64,000 bases of DNA from Bog-473 sp963744935 (GCA_963744935.1 CAVUVM010000004.1:930001-994000); one strand, 5' to 3'. Counted from the stretch's first letter, positions 1 to 9,525 are shown. The notes: a model not told the origin generated them from the sequence alone. A program made the numbers and translations.

Positions 1-40
1 ATCGGCATGAGTGGGAGACGGGGTCCCGGCGCGACGGGGC

Positions 41-1320
41 TCAGCCGCACTCGACGAGGCGGCCTGCGGCCAGCTCGTCGTGCAGCTCGACCAGCGTCTT
101 GGCCGCGGCACGCCAGGTGTAGCGCCGCGCCATGAGCACCGAGGCGGTCGAGAGGCGCTCGGCGGCCAGGGGCTCGTCGACCACGCGGCGCACGGCGCCG
201 GCGTAGGCGGCGGGGTCGTGGTCCTCGACCAAGAAGCCGGTGTGGCCCTGGTCGACCAGCGTGGTGAGCCCGCCCACGGCCGAGGCCACGACGGGCGTGC
301 CGCAGGCGGCGGCCTCCAGCGCGACGAGGCCGAACGACTCCGAGCGACTGGGGACGAGGCAGACGTCCGCAGCCCGGTAGTACGACGACAAGAGCTCGTG
401 GGGCTGCGGGTCGATGAAGTGCACGTGCTCGCGCACCCGCGCGCGTCGGCGACGTCGTGCAGCCCCTGCAGCGCCTTCTCTCCGTGCGGGCCGCTCGGGC
501 CGCCCACGACGACGAGGCGATAGGGCTCGGAACCCGACTCGAGCAGCTCGGCCAGAGTCTCGATCGCCACGTCCGCGCACTTGAGCGGCTGAATCCGGCC
601 GACGAAGAGGAGCAGGCGCCCGGTGAGCGGCAGCCCGAGGGCGCGCCGCGCCTGGGGCCGGTGCCCCGGTCCGAAGAACGCGTGATCGACGCCGGGGGGC
701 ACGATGCGGATGCGGCCGGGCTCTCCGCCGTAGAGTGACACGATCTGTTCGGCCTCGACGCTGCACGACGCCAGGACGGCGTCGGAGCACTCGATGATGG
801 ACGCCTCGGCCTCGGCGCGCCGGTGCGGCATGTCGGCCTCGACCTCTTCGGGCATCGACTCGGCCTTCACCCGATCGAGAGTGTGGAAGGTGCACACGAG
901 CGGCAGGTTCAGCTCGTGCTTGATCACGTGACCCGACAGCCCCGAGAGCCAGTAGTTGGCGTGCACCGAGGTATAGGGCAGGCCCTCGCCCTCGTCGCCG
1001 CGCCCCCCACCCGGGGGCAGCGTCGCGGTCATGCGCTCGAGCACCGCGGTGGTGAACTCGTCGACGACGCCGGGCAACGACTCCTTGGGCACCACGTCGA
1101 GCGGCCCGGCCGGCACGTGGTGGACCCGCAAGCCCGGTTCCACGTCGACCACCGGGGGCAGGTCGGCCGACCATGCCCTGGTGAAGACGTCACAGGCCAC
1201 GCCGGAGCGGGCCAGCGCGGCGGTCAGCTCGCGCACATAGACGTTCATGCCGCCGCCGTCGCCGGTGCCGGGCTGGGCCAGCGGCGAGGTGTGCAACGAG
1301 AGGACAGCGAGGCGGCGCAT
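41..1320 (-). CDS. MshA-like GT4 glycosyltransferase, frameshifted
   Basis: Retaining GT-B glycosyltransferase of family GT4, close in layout to D-inositol-3-phosphate glycosyltransferase of mycothiol synthesis. The N-terminus has the family signature SPLAQPGTGDGGGMNVYV right after the start, and the C-terminal half has SESFGLVALEAAACGTPVV with the sugar-nucleotide-binding glutamates. The two halves are in different frames. The join lies in the CCC run at about 436-438, where one missing base would restore GLHDVADARG to VREHVHFIDPQ. Restored length is about 425 residues, normal for the family. The ATG at 1320 begins the conserved N-terminus and lies 5 bp beyond the stop of the XRE gene, so the two probably share a transcript. 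Sequencing error is the simpler explanation. The exact acceptor is not certain, because MshA paralogues with other substrates are common. Confidence 0.8.
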
Positions 1321-1325
1321 GGCGC

Positions 1326-1811
1326 TCAGAGCCTACCGGCGACCGGGAATTGCGCTCCGGACAGGATCACACGGTGGCGACACGGCCCGGCGGGGCGGGC
1401 GAGCCGGTGCTGGTGGCCGGGGGGTCGCCGCCTTGATCGCCCTCCCTGTCCCCCGTGCTCGTCGTCGTACTCACGCCGGAAGGAGAGGTAGATGCGCACC
1501 AGCGTCTGTTTCTGCTCCTCGCTGATGGTCTGGTCGGCAAGGATGGCCCGGGTGAGGTCTGGCCTGCCGGTGGGTGCCTCGAGGATGCCGGCCTGCACGT
1601 AGAGGGTCTCGGCCGAGATGCGCAGCGCCTTGGCGATCTGCTGGAGGATCTCGGCGGAGGGCCGGCGCAGCCCGCGCTCGATCTGGCTCAGATACGGGTT
1701 GGAGATGCCGGCCAGCTCCGAGAGACGCCGCAGCGAGAGGCGGGCAGAGGCCCGTTGCTCACGGATGAAGGACCCGAGATCGAGCCAACGGTCGCCCTGG
1801 TCCGTGCTCAC
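1326..1811 (-). CDS. XRE-family helix-turn-helix regulator
   Basis: Small cytoplasmic DNA-binding regulator of about 161 residues. Residues 8-65 form a Cro/C1-type HTH with LSELAGISNPYLSQIERGLR as recognition region, followed by SAEILQQIAKALRISAETLY. The rest (ISEEQKQTLVRIYLSFRREY) is a short helical segment and an Arg-rich tail. I chose the GTG at 1811 because the reading frame upstream shows no domain and codes for low-complexity sequence. Similar XRE proteins with this tail are common in actinobacteria, where many are uncharacterised. It sits directly upstream of the GT4 gene on the same strand. Target genes cannot be deduced. Confidence 0.8.
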   Translation of the reverse strand: MSTDQGDRWLDLGSFIREQRASARLSLRRLSELAGISNPYLSQIERGLRRPSAEILQQIAKALRISAETLYVQAGILEAPTGRPDLTRAILADQTISEEQKQTLVRIYLSFRREYDDEHGGQGGRSRRRPPGHQHRLARPAGPCRHRVILSGAQFPVAGRL

Positions 1812-2070
1812 TCTTGCAAGCGTACCGCTAGCGGGGGCGCCCGGGTGTGCCTGCCTCGCGCCGGCTTGGGCAGAACCGGGCGACGGCCAGCCGGACCATT
1901 CGGCCTCACCGGGCGCTTGACGTGCGCGGCGGGAGCGGTGGACGCGCGGCCTGCTCGCATGGCGGTTGGCCCGGTTCCGAACGCGGCACTCTCGGGTATG
2001 GTCCAGCACGCACACCGCTGCTGCGACAACGCCCCATACCTGGGACCCGACTACGACTGAGGAGACCGCT

Positions 2071-2685
2071 ATGGCCGAGTACAGCCTCCCTGACCTGCCC
2101 TACGACTACGCCGCACTGGAGCCCTACGTGTCGGCCCAGATCATGGAGCTCCACCACGACAAGCACCACGCCGCGTATGTCGCGGGGGCCAACCAGACGC
2201 TCGAGAAGCTGGCCGCCGCCCGTGACAAGGACGACTTCGGCGCAATCGTCGGACTCGAGAAGACGCTGGCCTTCCACATCTCGGGCCACGTCTTGCACTC
2301 GATCTTCTGGAAGAACCAGAGCCCTGACGGCGGCGACAAGCCCGACGGCGCACTCGGGTCTGCCATCGACGAGAACTTCGGCTCCTTCGACAAGTTCAAG
2401 GCCCAGTTCACACAAGCCACCTCGACGATCCAGGGCTCGGGCTGGGGAGTGCTGGCCTACGAACCCCTCGCCGGCCGGCTCATCGTCGAGCAGGTCTACG
2501 ACCACCAGAGCAACATCGGCCAGGGCTCTGTCCCGCTCCTCGTCTTCGACGCCTGGGAGCACGCCTTCTACCTGCAGTACAAGAACGTGAAGGCCGACTT
2601 CTTCGCCGCATTGTGGAACGTCGTCAACTGGCCCGACGTGGCCGGTCGCCTCGACGCGGCCCGGGGGCTGAAGATCGCCGGCTAG
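2071..2685 (+). CDS. sodA: Superoxide dismutase (Fe/Mn family)
   Basis: Cytoplasmic homodimeric or tetrameric enzyme that converts superoxide to oxygen and hydrogen peroxide. At 204 residues it is full length. The metal ligands are visible: His28 in MELHHDKHH, the histidine of LHSIFWKN, and Asp and His of DAWEHAFYLQYKN. The start at 2071 follows a GAGGAG Shine-Dalgarno sequence. The GSGWGVLAYEP stretch resembles mycobacterial and streptomycete SodA, but choosing iron or manganese from sequence alone is unsafe. The stop codon lies in a CTAG that also encodes the stop of the convergent zinc-finger gene, so the two genes overlap by 4 bp. Confidence 0.95.
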   Translation: MAEYSLPDLPYDYAALEPYVSAQIMELHHDKHHAAYVAGANQTLEKLAAARDKDDFGAIVGLEKTLAFHISGHVLHSIFWKNQSPDGGDKPDGALGSAIDENFGSFDKFKAQFTQATSTIQGSGWGVLAYEPLAGRLIVEQVYDHQSNIGQGSVPLLVFDAWEHAFYLQYKNVKADFFAALWNVVNWPDVAGRLDAARGLKIAG

Positions 2686-2885
2686 GCCACAGTCGGCGAG
2701 GCCGCAGTGAGGTGCTGCCCGCAGAGGCAGCGGGTCGGGTCGTGCTCGAGGTCTGCCTCGAGGATGGGGGCCCCGCAGGTCTCGCATTGCCCGTAGGTGC
2801 CGTCGCTCAGGCGCTCCAGGGCCCGGTCGACCCCATTGAGCACCGACAAGGACCGGGCCAGCTCCGACTCGTAACGTTCCTCCAC
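2682..2885 (-). CDS. DksA/TraR-type C4 zinc-finger protein
   Basis: Small protein ending in a DksA/TraR zinc finger: a helix (ERYESELARSLSVLNGVDRAL), then the family phrase RLSDGTYGQCETCGAPI, then PTRCLCGQH. The four zinc cysteines are C-x2-C and C-x-C rather than the usual second C-x2-C. Proteins of this kind bind RNA polymerase through its secondary channel or act as small stress regulators; which applies here is unknown. The GTG at 2885 starts just before the recognisable domain. An in-frame start at 3035 would add 50 residues of arginine- and glycine-rich sequence that look non-coding. The gene is convergent with superoxide dismutase and divergent from the phosphatase gene. Confidence 0.65.
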   Translation of the reverse strand: MEERYESELARSLSVLNGVDRALERLSDGTYGQCETCGAPILEADLEHDPTRCLCGQHLTAASPTVA

Positions 2886-3040
2886 GAACGGCAGGGTAGT
2901 GCCCGCGACCCGGCCGGCGGAGCTTTCGCCGGTCCGATGCCCGGTGCCCCTGCGCCGTCCCCGGCCTGGCCGTGAGCGGAAAAGGGTGCCCCAAACCCGT
3001 TTAGGGCCTCCTGCCAGGGGGCAGTAGTACCGCAACCGCT

Positions 3041-5749
3041 ATGCCTCGCTCCGTTCTTCCAGGGCACCAGCCCGTGGCCGCCGCGCTCGCCGGCGCGTCG
3101 GTCACACGGCGCTTCCCCGCGGTCACCGCCTCGGTCGGGCAGGCCCGACGCTTCCTCCTCGAGATCCTCCCGGCCCGCTGCCTCATAGGGGCGGACGCCG
3201 TGGTGCTCATGCTCTCGGAGCTGGCCACCAACGCGGTGGTGCACGCGTCAACCTCCTTCGACGTGACCCTGGTCGTAGCGCTCGACGGCATGAGCGTGCG
3301 CGTCGCCGTCAGTGACGGCGCGGGGGGCTACCCCACCCCCCAGGAACCGGACGCCGACGCGCCACACGGGCGCGGGCTGCACATCGTGCGCACCCTGGCC
3401 GACTCCTGGGGCATCGAGATGCGCCGCAGCCAGCCCGGCAAGACGGTGTGGTTCACCGCATCGTTGGCGGCGCCGGCCCCGTTGCTGACCGAGGAGTGGG
3501 TCGGCGCAGGTGCGGGCGGATCTGCGAGCGCTGCGACCTTTCGGGGTGCCGAGAGCGCCGGCATGGCCGTGGCACCGACGCCATGGCCCACGCCCAGCGT
3601 GCGCGCCGTGCTCGACGGGTTGCGCGACGCCGTGGTGGCCACCGACGAGGACGGGGAGATCCACTACGTCAACAGGGCGGCCGAAGAGCTCATGGGCTGG
3701 CCGCACGGATCCTTGGTTGGCCGCTCCGCCCTCGACCTCGTGCCCGACTCGCTGAGCGGGGTGTTCCACGCCGGCTTCGCCCACTTCATCCACGCGCAGG
3801 CGGAGGAGCTGGTCGGTCGGAAGCTCTCCACGGTCATCAGGTGCGCCGACGGCTCCGAAGTCGATACCGAGCTCGTGCTCAGTGTCTTCGAACATTCCCA
3901 CGACGGCACCATCGTCGTTGGCATATTCCGGCCACGCGACGACCGAAAGCTGCAGCGCTGGTCGGAGCTGACCAGCGAGCTGCTCGAGATCCTCGTCAAC
4001 GCCCCCATCGACGACGCGCCGGCTGAGCGGCTGCTCTCCACGCTCGGCCGGCGATTGGACTGGGACGTGACCACACTGTGGGCGCTTTCGGCGGACCACA
4101 CCCTGGTGTGCCGGCACCTGTGGACGCGCAGCCCGACCATCGCACCCTCCTTTGCGGCGGAGAAGGCCTCCGACCCGACCAGCGGGAGCGAGGGGCTCCC
4201 GCGCTGGGTCATTGAGCACGGCGAGCCCCTGTGGGTGCCCGACCTGGGCAGCGACTGGCGCTTCGCCACCGCCGCTCTCACCAAGGACGGGCTGCGGAGC
4301 GCGTATGCGTTCCCCATCCGGTACCGGGGCGCGTGCATTGGCGTCGTCAAGATGCTGAGCCGCCATCAGCGCGAGCGCGATCCATCCGTGGTCGAACTCA
4401 TGGATGCCCTCGGCGGCCATCTCGGTGAGTTGCTGCATGCGTCCAGCCTGGCCGCCGAGCGCGAGCACCTCCTCGACGAGTTGCTCGAGGCCCGTCGCCG
4501 CAACGAGTTCCTCCTGCTGGCGACGCAGGTGTTGTCCGAAGTCGTCGACTACCACGAGATGGTCGAGCGACTGGCCCAAGTCTCCGTACCCGTCCTCGCC
4601 GACCTCTGCCTCATCGACATCGCCGACGAAGACGGGCAGCTGCGCCGCATGGCTGCCTGGCACGCCGATCCGTCCAAGCGGTCCATGACCGAAGCGCTGC
4701 GCACGCGTTACCCACCCAGTACGTCGAGCACGCACCCGACCGTGGTGGTCATGCGCAGCGGGCAGTCGATGTGGAGCGCGCACATGTCCGACGAGTTCTT
4801 GCACGACACGAGTCGGGACGAGCGCCACTACTCAATCCTCAAAGATCTCGGTTTCACCTCATATATGACCGTGCCGCTACGGCTGCGCAACGAACGGGTC
4901 CTCGGCACGGTGACCCTGGTGTCGGCCGGATCGGGCCGCCGCTTCTCCGAGAAGGACCTCGGGCTCGTGGAACAACTGGCCAAGCAGGTGAGCGCCGTGG
5001 TCATCCGCGCCCGCGCCTTCGATCGCGAGCGCCGGATCTCACATGAACTGCAACGCAACCTGTTGCCCGACGCGATCCCCGACATCGAGGGCTGGCAGGT
5101 GGCGGCGCGCTATCTGCCGGCCGCGGTCGGCTTCGAGGTCGGCGGGGACTGGTACGACGTCGTCCCTCTCGCCGACGGTCTCGTCGCCTTCGTCGTCGGC
5201 GATGTGGAGGGTCATGACCTCGGCGCCGCCAAGATCATGAGCCGCCTGCGCCACACCCTTGGCATGCTCGTGCTCGAGGAGCGGGCACCCGGTCCGGCGC
5301 TCGAACGCCTCAACCGCATGTCCCTCGCCGGCACGGGCGAACGACTCGCCACGGCCCTGGTCGGCGTGCTCGACACTGCGAGCGGCCGGGTCACGTTCTC
5401 CTCGGCCGGGCACCCCTCTCCTGTGCGGGTGGGATCGGGACAGGCGATTGAGCTGCCGGTGCCGCCGGGGCCGCCCCTCGGCGTGCAGCCCTGCCACTAC
5501 AAGGACCACGACTTCCGTCTCGCCGACGGCTGCTTGGTGATGTTCACCGACGGCCTGGTCGAGCGCCGCAGCGCCCACCTCGACGAGCGCCTGGCGCTGC
5601 TCGAGTCGTCGCTGCGCTCGTCGCCGAACACCGAGCCAGGCCGCATCGCGGACGACGTCATCGAAGCCATGACCGCGGACGAACGCCGTTCGGACGACAT
5701 CGTCGTCCTGACGGCGCGCCGGCGCGGGCTCATCGGCTTGGCCGGCTGA
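3041..5749 (+). CDS. Multidomain PP2C/SpoIIE phosphatase with RsbW-like kinase, PAS and GAF domains
   Basis: Cytoplasmic 902-residue signalling protein. Residues 20-150 are an RsbW/SpoIIAB-like ATPase with N-box ELATNAVVHAS and G-box HGRGLHIV. Residues 185-296 are a PAS domain. Residues 305-455 and 485-650 are GAF-like sensor domains. Residues 665-895 are a SpoIIE/RsbU serine phosphatase with GGDWYDV near 700, VGDVEGHDL near 719 and FTDGLVERR near 834 supplying the metal-binding aspartates. Such proteins control partner switching of sigma factors or anti-sigma antagonists. Having kinase-like and phosphatase modules in one chain suggests that both directions of one phosphorylation switch may be covered, but no anti-sigma antagonist gene is adjacent. 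The start follows a non-coding gap and fits the first domain. Confidence 0.88.
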   Translation: MPRSVLPGHQPVAAALAGASVTRRFPAVTASVGQARRFLLEILPARCLIGADAVVLMLSELATNAVVHASTSFDVTLVVALDGMSVRVAVSDGAGGYPTPQEPDADAPHGRGLHIVRTLADSWGIEMRRSQPGKTVWFTASLAAPAPLLTEEWVGAGAGGSASAATFRGAESAGMAVAPTPWPTPSVRAVLDGLRDAVVATDEDGEIHYVNRAAEELMGWPHGSLVGRSALDLVPDSLSGVFHAGFAHFIHAQAEELVGRKLSTVIRCADGSEVDTELVLSVFEHSHDGTIVVGIFRPRDDRKLQRWSELTSELLEILVNAPIDDAPAERLLSTLGRRLDWDVTTLWALSADHTLVCRHLWTRSPTIAPSFAAEKASDPTSGSEGLPRWVIEHGEPLWVPDLGSDWRFATAALTKDGLRSAYAFPIRYRGACIGVVKMLSRHQRERDPSVVELMDALGGHLGELLHASSLAAEREHLLDELLEARRRNEFLLLATQVLSEVVDYHEMVERLAQVSVPVLADLCLIDIADEDGQLRRMAAWHADPSKRSMTEALRTRYPPSTSSTHPTVVVMRSGQSMWSAHMSDEFLHDTSRDERHYSILKDLGFTSYMTVPLRLRNERVLGTVTLVSAGSGRRFSEKDLGLVEQLAKQVSAVVIRARAFDRERRISHELQRNLLPDAIPDIEGWQVAARYLPAAVGFEVGGDWYDVVPLADGLVAFVVGDVEGHDLGAAKIMSRLRHTLGMLVLEERAPGPALERLNRMSLAGTGERLATALVGVLDTASGRVTFSSAGHPSPVRVGSGQAIELPVPPGPPLGVQPCHYKDHDFRLADGCLVMFTDGLVERRSAHLDERLALLESSLRSSPNTEPGRIADDVIEAMTADERRSDDIVVLTARRRGLIGLAG

Positions 5750-5845
5750 GCTTCCGGTCACCGCATTCGGGTCCCTGGGGTGTCACGGCAGCTCGCCCCG
5801 GCCCGGTGCGCCCGGCCTGCCCGACGCGCTCCGTAATGTGACGGC

Positions 5846-7270
5846 GTGACCACCGAAGCTGCCGCTGCGCTCGCGCCGCTCGTCGGCGCCCACGCGCCCG
5901 TGCCCTGCCTCGATGGCAGGGAGCGACCATTCCGCGACCTCGACTGCGCCGCCTCGACGCCGGCGCTCGAGTCAGTGGCCGAGCGGGTGACCTCGTTCCT
6001 GCCCTGGTACTCGAGCGTGCACCGCGGCGCGGGCTACAAGTCACGGCGGGCCACCGAGGCCTACGAGGAAGCCCGAGCCACCGTGTACCGCTTCGCCGGA
6101 CGCCCACTCGACGGTGACGACGTGGTCGTGCTGGTACGCAACACCACCGAGGCCATCAACCACCTGGCCTACCGCCTCCGCCTCGGACCCGACGACGTGG
6201 TCGTCACCACCGTCGTCGAGCATCACGCCAACCTCTTGCCCTGGGCCCGCACCGCCGCCTCGCTGCGCTGGGTCGAGTGCGGCCGCGACGGCACGTTCGG
6301 CACCGACGACGTCGTCCGGACACTCGACGACGGGCCCACGCCGACACTGCTCGCGCTGACCGGCGCCTCGAACGTCACGGGGTGGATGCCCCCGATCGAG
6401 GAAATCTGCGCGGCAGCGCACGAGCGCGGGGTCGCGGTCCTGCTCGATGCGGCTCAGCTGGCGCCGCACCGTCCCCTGCCGACCGGGCCCGACTACATGG
6501 CGTTCAGCGGGCACAAGATGTACGCGCCGTTCGGAGCGGGTGCCCTCATCGGGCCGCGGCGAACCTTCGAGACCGGCGACCCGTTCCTCGCCGGCGGCGG
6601 TGCGGTCGACCTGGTCGATCTGGACGAGGTGATCTGGACCGAGCCACCCGAGCGCGAGGAGGCCGGGTCCCCCAACGTCGTCGGCGCCGTCGCCTTCGGC
6701 GCGGCGATGGACGAGCTGGAGCGGATCGGCTGGCCCGCCATCGGCGAGCACGAGGGCACCCTGGCGACACGCCTGCTACGTGGGCTGCGTGCCATCGAGG
6801 GCGTCGAGGTGCTCGGACCCCGTGGCAGCCACCGTGGGGCCGGCGGCGATTCGGATGACGCCGGGCTCGCCGTCGCGACGTTCACGGTAGCGGGCATGCA
6901 CCACGCGCTGGTGGCGACACGCCTCAGCGCGGAGTTCGGGATCGGCGTGCGACACGGTTGCTTCTGCGCGCATCCCTATCTGATCCGGCTGCTCGGCGTG
7001 GGTCACGAGGGGATGGACCAGGCACGAGCCGCGATACGCCGGGGTGATCGCAGCGCGATCCCCGGCGCGGTGCGAGCCAGCTGTGGACTCGGCACCACGG
7101 GCGAGGACGTCGACGCGCTGCTCGGCGCGCTGGAGGAACTGGCCCGCGGCGCGCCGGCGCCCGTGCGCTATGTGCAGGATCCCGTCACCGGCGACTTCTG
7201 GCCGGAGGGTGACGCCAGCGGCTGGCGCGCGGACGACCGTCCGGCAGGGGCCGCGTGTGCGCGTGGGTGA
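5846..7270 (+). CDS. Class V aminotransferase, cysteine desulfurase/selenocysteine lyase-like
   Basis: PLP enzyme of fold type I, 474 residues with a GTG start. The N-terminal SSVHRGAGYKSRRAT is the substrate-binding stretch of the SufS/CsdA group. The PLP lysine is in SGHKMYAPFGAG near residue 223, and VLLDAAQLAPH carries the PLP-contacting Asp and Gln. HGCFCAHPY near 370 holds cysteines at the position of the mobile catalytic loop of desulfurases. The C-terminus is longer than in SufS and resembles a group of actinobacterial stand-alone class V enzymes. No Fe-S scaffold gene is nearby, so a role in general cluster assembly is unlikely, and the substrate may not be cysteine. Confidence 0.82.
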   Translation: MTTEAAAALAPLVGAHAPVPCLDGRERPFRDLDCAASTPALESVAERVTSFLPWYSSVHRGAGYKSRRATEAYEEARATVYRFAGRPLDGDDVVVLVRNTTEAINHLAYRLRLGPDDVVVTTVVEHHANLLPWARTAASLRWVECGRDGTFGTDDVVRTLDDGPTPTLLALTGASNVTGWMPPIEEICAAAHERGVAVLLDAAQLAPHRPLPTGPDYMAFSGHKMYAPFGAGALIGPRRTFETGDPFLAGGGAVDLVDLDEVIWTEPPEREEAGSPNVVGAVAFGAAMDELERIGWPAIGEHEGTLATRLLRGLRAIEGVEVLGPRGSHRGAGGDSDDAGLAVATFTVAGMHHALVATRLSAEFGIGVRHGCFCAHPYLIRLLGVGHEGMDQARAAIRRGDRSAIPGAVRASCGLGTTGEDVDALLGALEELARGAPAPVRYVQDPVTGDFWPEGDASGWRADDRPAGAACARG

Positions 7271-7286
7271 GCACGGCGCGCGACCA

Positions 7287-8282
7287 GTGAGGAACCGCGT
7301 GCTTGGGATGCTGGCGCTGGCGGCGGTGGTGCCGATGCTCGCCGGCTGTTCGAATCCGGTCGGCAGCACGTCGGTGCGCGACGTGGCGTGGGTGACGACG
7401 GGCGCGTCCGTCACATTGCCCGGCACGAGCGTGACACCGGTGGACTTGACCACTCGTCGCGTGCAGCCGAGGGTCAGCCTCGGCAGCCTGCCCTCGGCGC
7501 TCGCCTACACCCCCGACGGCAAGGGGCTCCTCGTCGTGACGCAGGGTGACGACACCCTGCACGAGATCGACACCGCCACTCGGGACGTCGTGCACACCGC
7601 CAGCGTGGGTGTCGAGCCCGACGCGATCGCGGTGGCACCCGGCGGGACGGGCGGCAAGGGCGTCGCGCTGGTGGCGAACCTCGACTCGGACAACGTCACC
7701 CCGGTCGACCTCGGCACCTGGCGCGCCGGAACTCCGGTGCCCGTCGGCGCCCAGCCGGCGGCGATCGCGGTCGCCGTGTCCCCAGCGGGCGCCGCGACAG
7801 CCTTCGTCGCCAACTTCGGCAGCAACACCGTGACCCCCATTGACGTGGCGACCATGCAGGCGGGCGCGGCCATCCCGGTCGGACCCGGACCCCAGACCAT
7901 CGCCGTGGCGGACGGTGAGGTGCTGGTGGGCAACTTCTCCAACCAGACGCTCACACCGATCAACCCGACCACGCTGAAGGCCGGCGCACCCGCGCCACTG
8001 CCCCTCAACCCGACCGGCATCGCCGTGGCTCCCTCAGGGTCGAGCGTCTACGTGTGCGGCGGGGCGAGCATCGTGTCGGTGAGCACGCTCGGCCTCGCGG
8101 CCGGAGTCCCGGTGCACCTGCCCGGGGTGGCACAGGGCATCGCGCTGAGCGCGGACGGCACGACCGCGTGGGTGACACAGCAGGCGGGGTCACTTGTCGG
8201 GGTCACGCTGGCCACCGGAGTCGTCGGCCGCCCGATCCACCTGGGGGGCCACCCCTCGGCCATCGTGATCGGGGCGGGGTAG
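7287..8282 (+). CDS. Secreted YVTN-type beta-propeller lipoprotein
   Basis: Starts with a short lipoprotein signal: a charged N-terminus, a hydrophobic stretch, then LAGC with the lipidated cysteine at residue 21. The rest is a chain of about seven 40-residue repeats of the YVTN/YncE type, seen as NTVTPIDVATMQAG and IAVAPSG-like phrases. I expect a membrane-anchored propeller facing outward. The GTG at 7287 places the signal peptide at the start; an in-frame GTG at 7258 would overlap the upstream gene and add a hydrophilic leader. Propellers of this type usually bind proteins or ligands and have no known catalysis. It lies 16 bp after the aminotransferase and is probably cotranscribed with it. 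Confidence 0.8.
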   Translation: MRNRVLGMLALAAVVPMLAGCSNPVGSTSVRDVAWVTTGASVTLPGTSVTPVDLTTRRVQPRVSLGSLPSALAYTPDGKGLLVVTQGDDTLHEIDTATRDVVHTASVGVEPDAIAVAPGGTGGKGVALVANLDSDNVTPVDLGTWRAGTPVPVGAQPAAIAVAVSPAGAATAFVANFGSNTVTPIDVATMQAGAAIPVGPGPQTIAVADGEVLVGNFSNQTLTPINPTTLKAGAPAPLPLNPTGIAVAPSGSSVYVCGGASIVSVSTLGLAAGVPVHLPGVAQGIALSADGTTAWVTQQAGSLVGVTLATGVVGRPIHLGGHPSAIVIGAG

Positions 8283-8304
8283 CACGCCTCGTGCCCACCT
8301 GCCG

Positions 8305-9453
8305 TCACACGCTGTAGACGGCGCGGGCGCGGAAGCGAAGAGGTTGCTCAGCCAGTTCCTCCATGTAGTGCGCCGTCCAGCCGGCAACGCGGGCCACCGC
8401 GAAGATGGTGCGCCCGGTGTCGGGTGGCATCCCGGTCCCCCAGCTCAACGCCGCCAATGCGAGATCGCAGTTCGCGAGCGGAATGTCGTGCGCCACAGCC
8501 AGCGCCATGATGTCGTGCACGATGGCCCGGCGGCCGTCATCGAGCAGCGGCTCGGCCAGCGCGAGCAGAGGCGCAAAGCGAGGGTCGCCCGACTTGTAGA
8601 CGGCGTGGCCGAAGCCGGGCAGGCGCCCTGTTTCGCGCAACGCGTCGTTCAACGCGCGGGACGCGCCATCACGCTCAGCTGCGACAAGCAACTCGTAGGC
8701 CATCTGGCTGGCTCCGCCGTGAAGCGGACCGGCCAAGGTGGCCAGCCCAGCCGCGAGCGCGTCATAGGGGTCGGCGCGCACCGACGCAGCGATGCGCACG
8801 GCCATGGTGGAGGTGGCCAGCTCATGATCGGCCAAGAGCACCAGCGCGGCGTTGACGGCGGGGGCCAAGAGCGCGTCGCTGTGGGTGGCGAGACGCGCGG
8901 CGAGACGCTCGGCCAACGGGGCATTCGGATCCTCGCCCGGTCGTCCGGGACCGACGGCCGCCGTGAGTGCGGCCGTGCAGCGACGAGCGGCGCGAGCCAC
9001 CGCCTCTGGCCGCAGGTCAGCCCGGAGGTGATCGGTGGCGCCGCACATCACCAGCGCCCAGCGCATGCGATCGAATGTGTTCGCCAGTGGAGACACCCCG
9101 ACCTCGGGGGCCCGCCAGTCCCCGCCTCCCTCGCTCCGCCAAAGGAGTTCGGCCACATCTTCGAAGAGGAAGTCCTCAGCCAGTTCGACGGCGGGTCGGC
9201 CTCGGTAGACCGGTCCGGCGCGCTGGTCGAGGCGGGTCACGCCGGTCGTCACCGTGGCAAGCCGCGTCGCGGTCTCACGCCCGCCGCGACTGCGAAGCGC
9301 CAACGCTTCGATGTCCTCCAGTTCGAAGAGGCTGCCCCTGCGGCCTGGGTCGGGGTGCGACTGCAGCAGTCCGCGACTCACGTAGGCGTACAGGGTTGGG
9401 ACCTTCACGCCCAGGCGGCGGGCGGCCTCTTGGGTGGTGATCATTCGGTGCAT
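8305..9453 (-). CDS. Citrate synthase-like enzyme with N-terminal MerR-type helix-turn-helix
   Basis: Residues 4-55 form a MerR/excisionase-like HTH (ITTQEAARRLGVKVPTLYAY, then SRGLLQSHPDPGRRGSLF). Residues 70-380 form a citrate synthase fold with the catalytic histidines in GPLHGGASQ and LPGFGHAVYKSGDPR, and the aspartate in LANCDLALAAL. Catalytic residues are thus kept, although the domain is shorter than full-length citrate synthase. Fusion of an enzyme fold to a DNA-binding domain suggests a protein that senses oxaloacetate, acyl-CoA or citrate and acts on nearby DNA. Its divergent neighbour is a second citrate synthase and a palindrome lies between them. ATG starts at 9453 and 9444 are both possible. 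Confidence 0.85.
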   Translation of the reverse strand: MHRMITTQEAARRLGVKVPTLYAYVSRGLLQSHPDPGRRGSLFELEDIEALALRSRGGRETATRLATVTTGVTRLDQRAGPVYRGRPAVELAEDFLFEDVAELLWRSEGGGDWRAPEVGVSPLANTFDRMRWALVMCGATDHLRADLRPEAVARAARRCTAALTAAVGPGRPGEDPNAPLAERLAARLATHSDALLAPAVNAALVLLADHELATSTMAVRIAASVRADPYDALAAGLATLAGPLHGGASQMAYELLVAAERDGASRALNDALRETGRLPGFGHAVYKSGDPRFAPLLALAEPLLDDGRRAIVHDIMALAVAHDIPLANCDLALAALSWGTGMPPDTGRTIFAVARVAGWTAHYMEELAEQPLRFRARAVYSV

Positions 9454-9470
9454 ATATGCGGGCGAATCCT

Positions 9471-9489
9471 ACATTGACTTGATCAATGT
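9471..9489. promoter_or_regulatory. Candidate operator between divergent citrate synthase genes
   Basis: ACATTGA, a five-base spacer CTTGA, then TCAATGT: a perfect 7-bp inverted repeat that also contains the palindrome TTGATCAA. It is AT-rich in a GC-rich background and lies only 18 bp upstream of the HTH-citrate synthase start. The size and symmetry suit a dimeric MerR-like protein. Binding by the adjacent HTH protein is inference. Confidence 0.6.
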
Positions 9490-9525
9490 TTACAAATGCA
9501 GAGAATCCGCGCAATAGTGACTGAC

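Noticed and set aside
1812..2015. N-terminal extension of the XRE regulator
   Set aside because: Low-complexity product and no ribosome site; the HTH starts right after the GTG at 1811.
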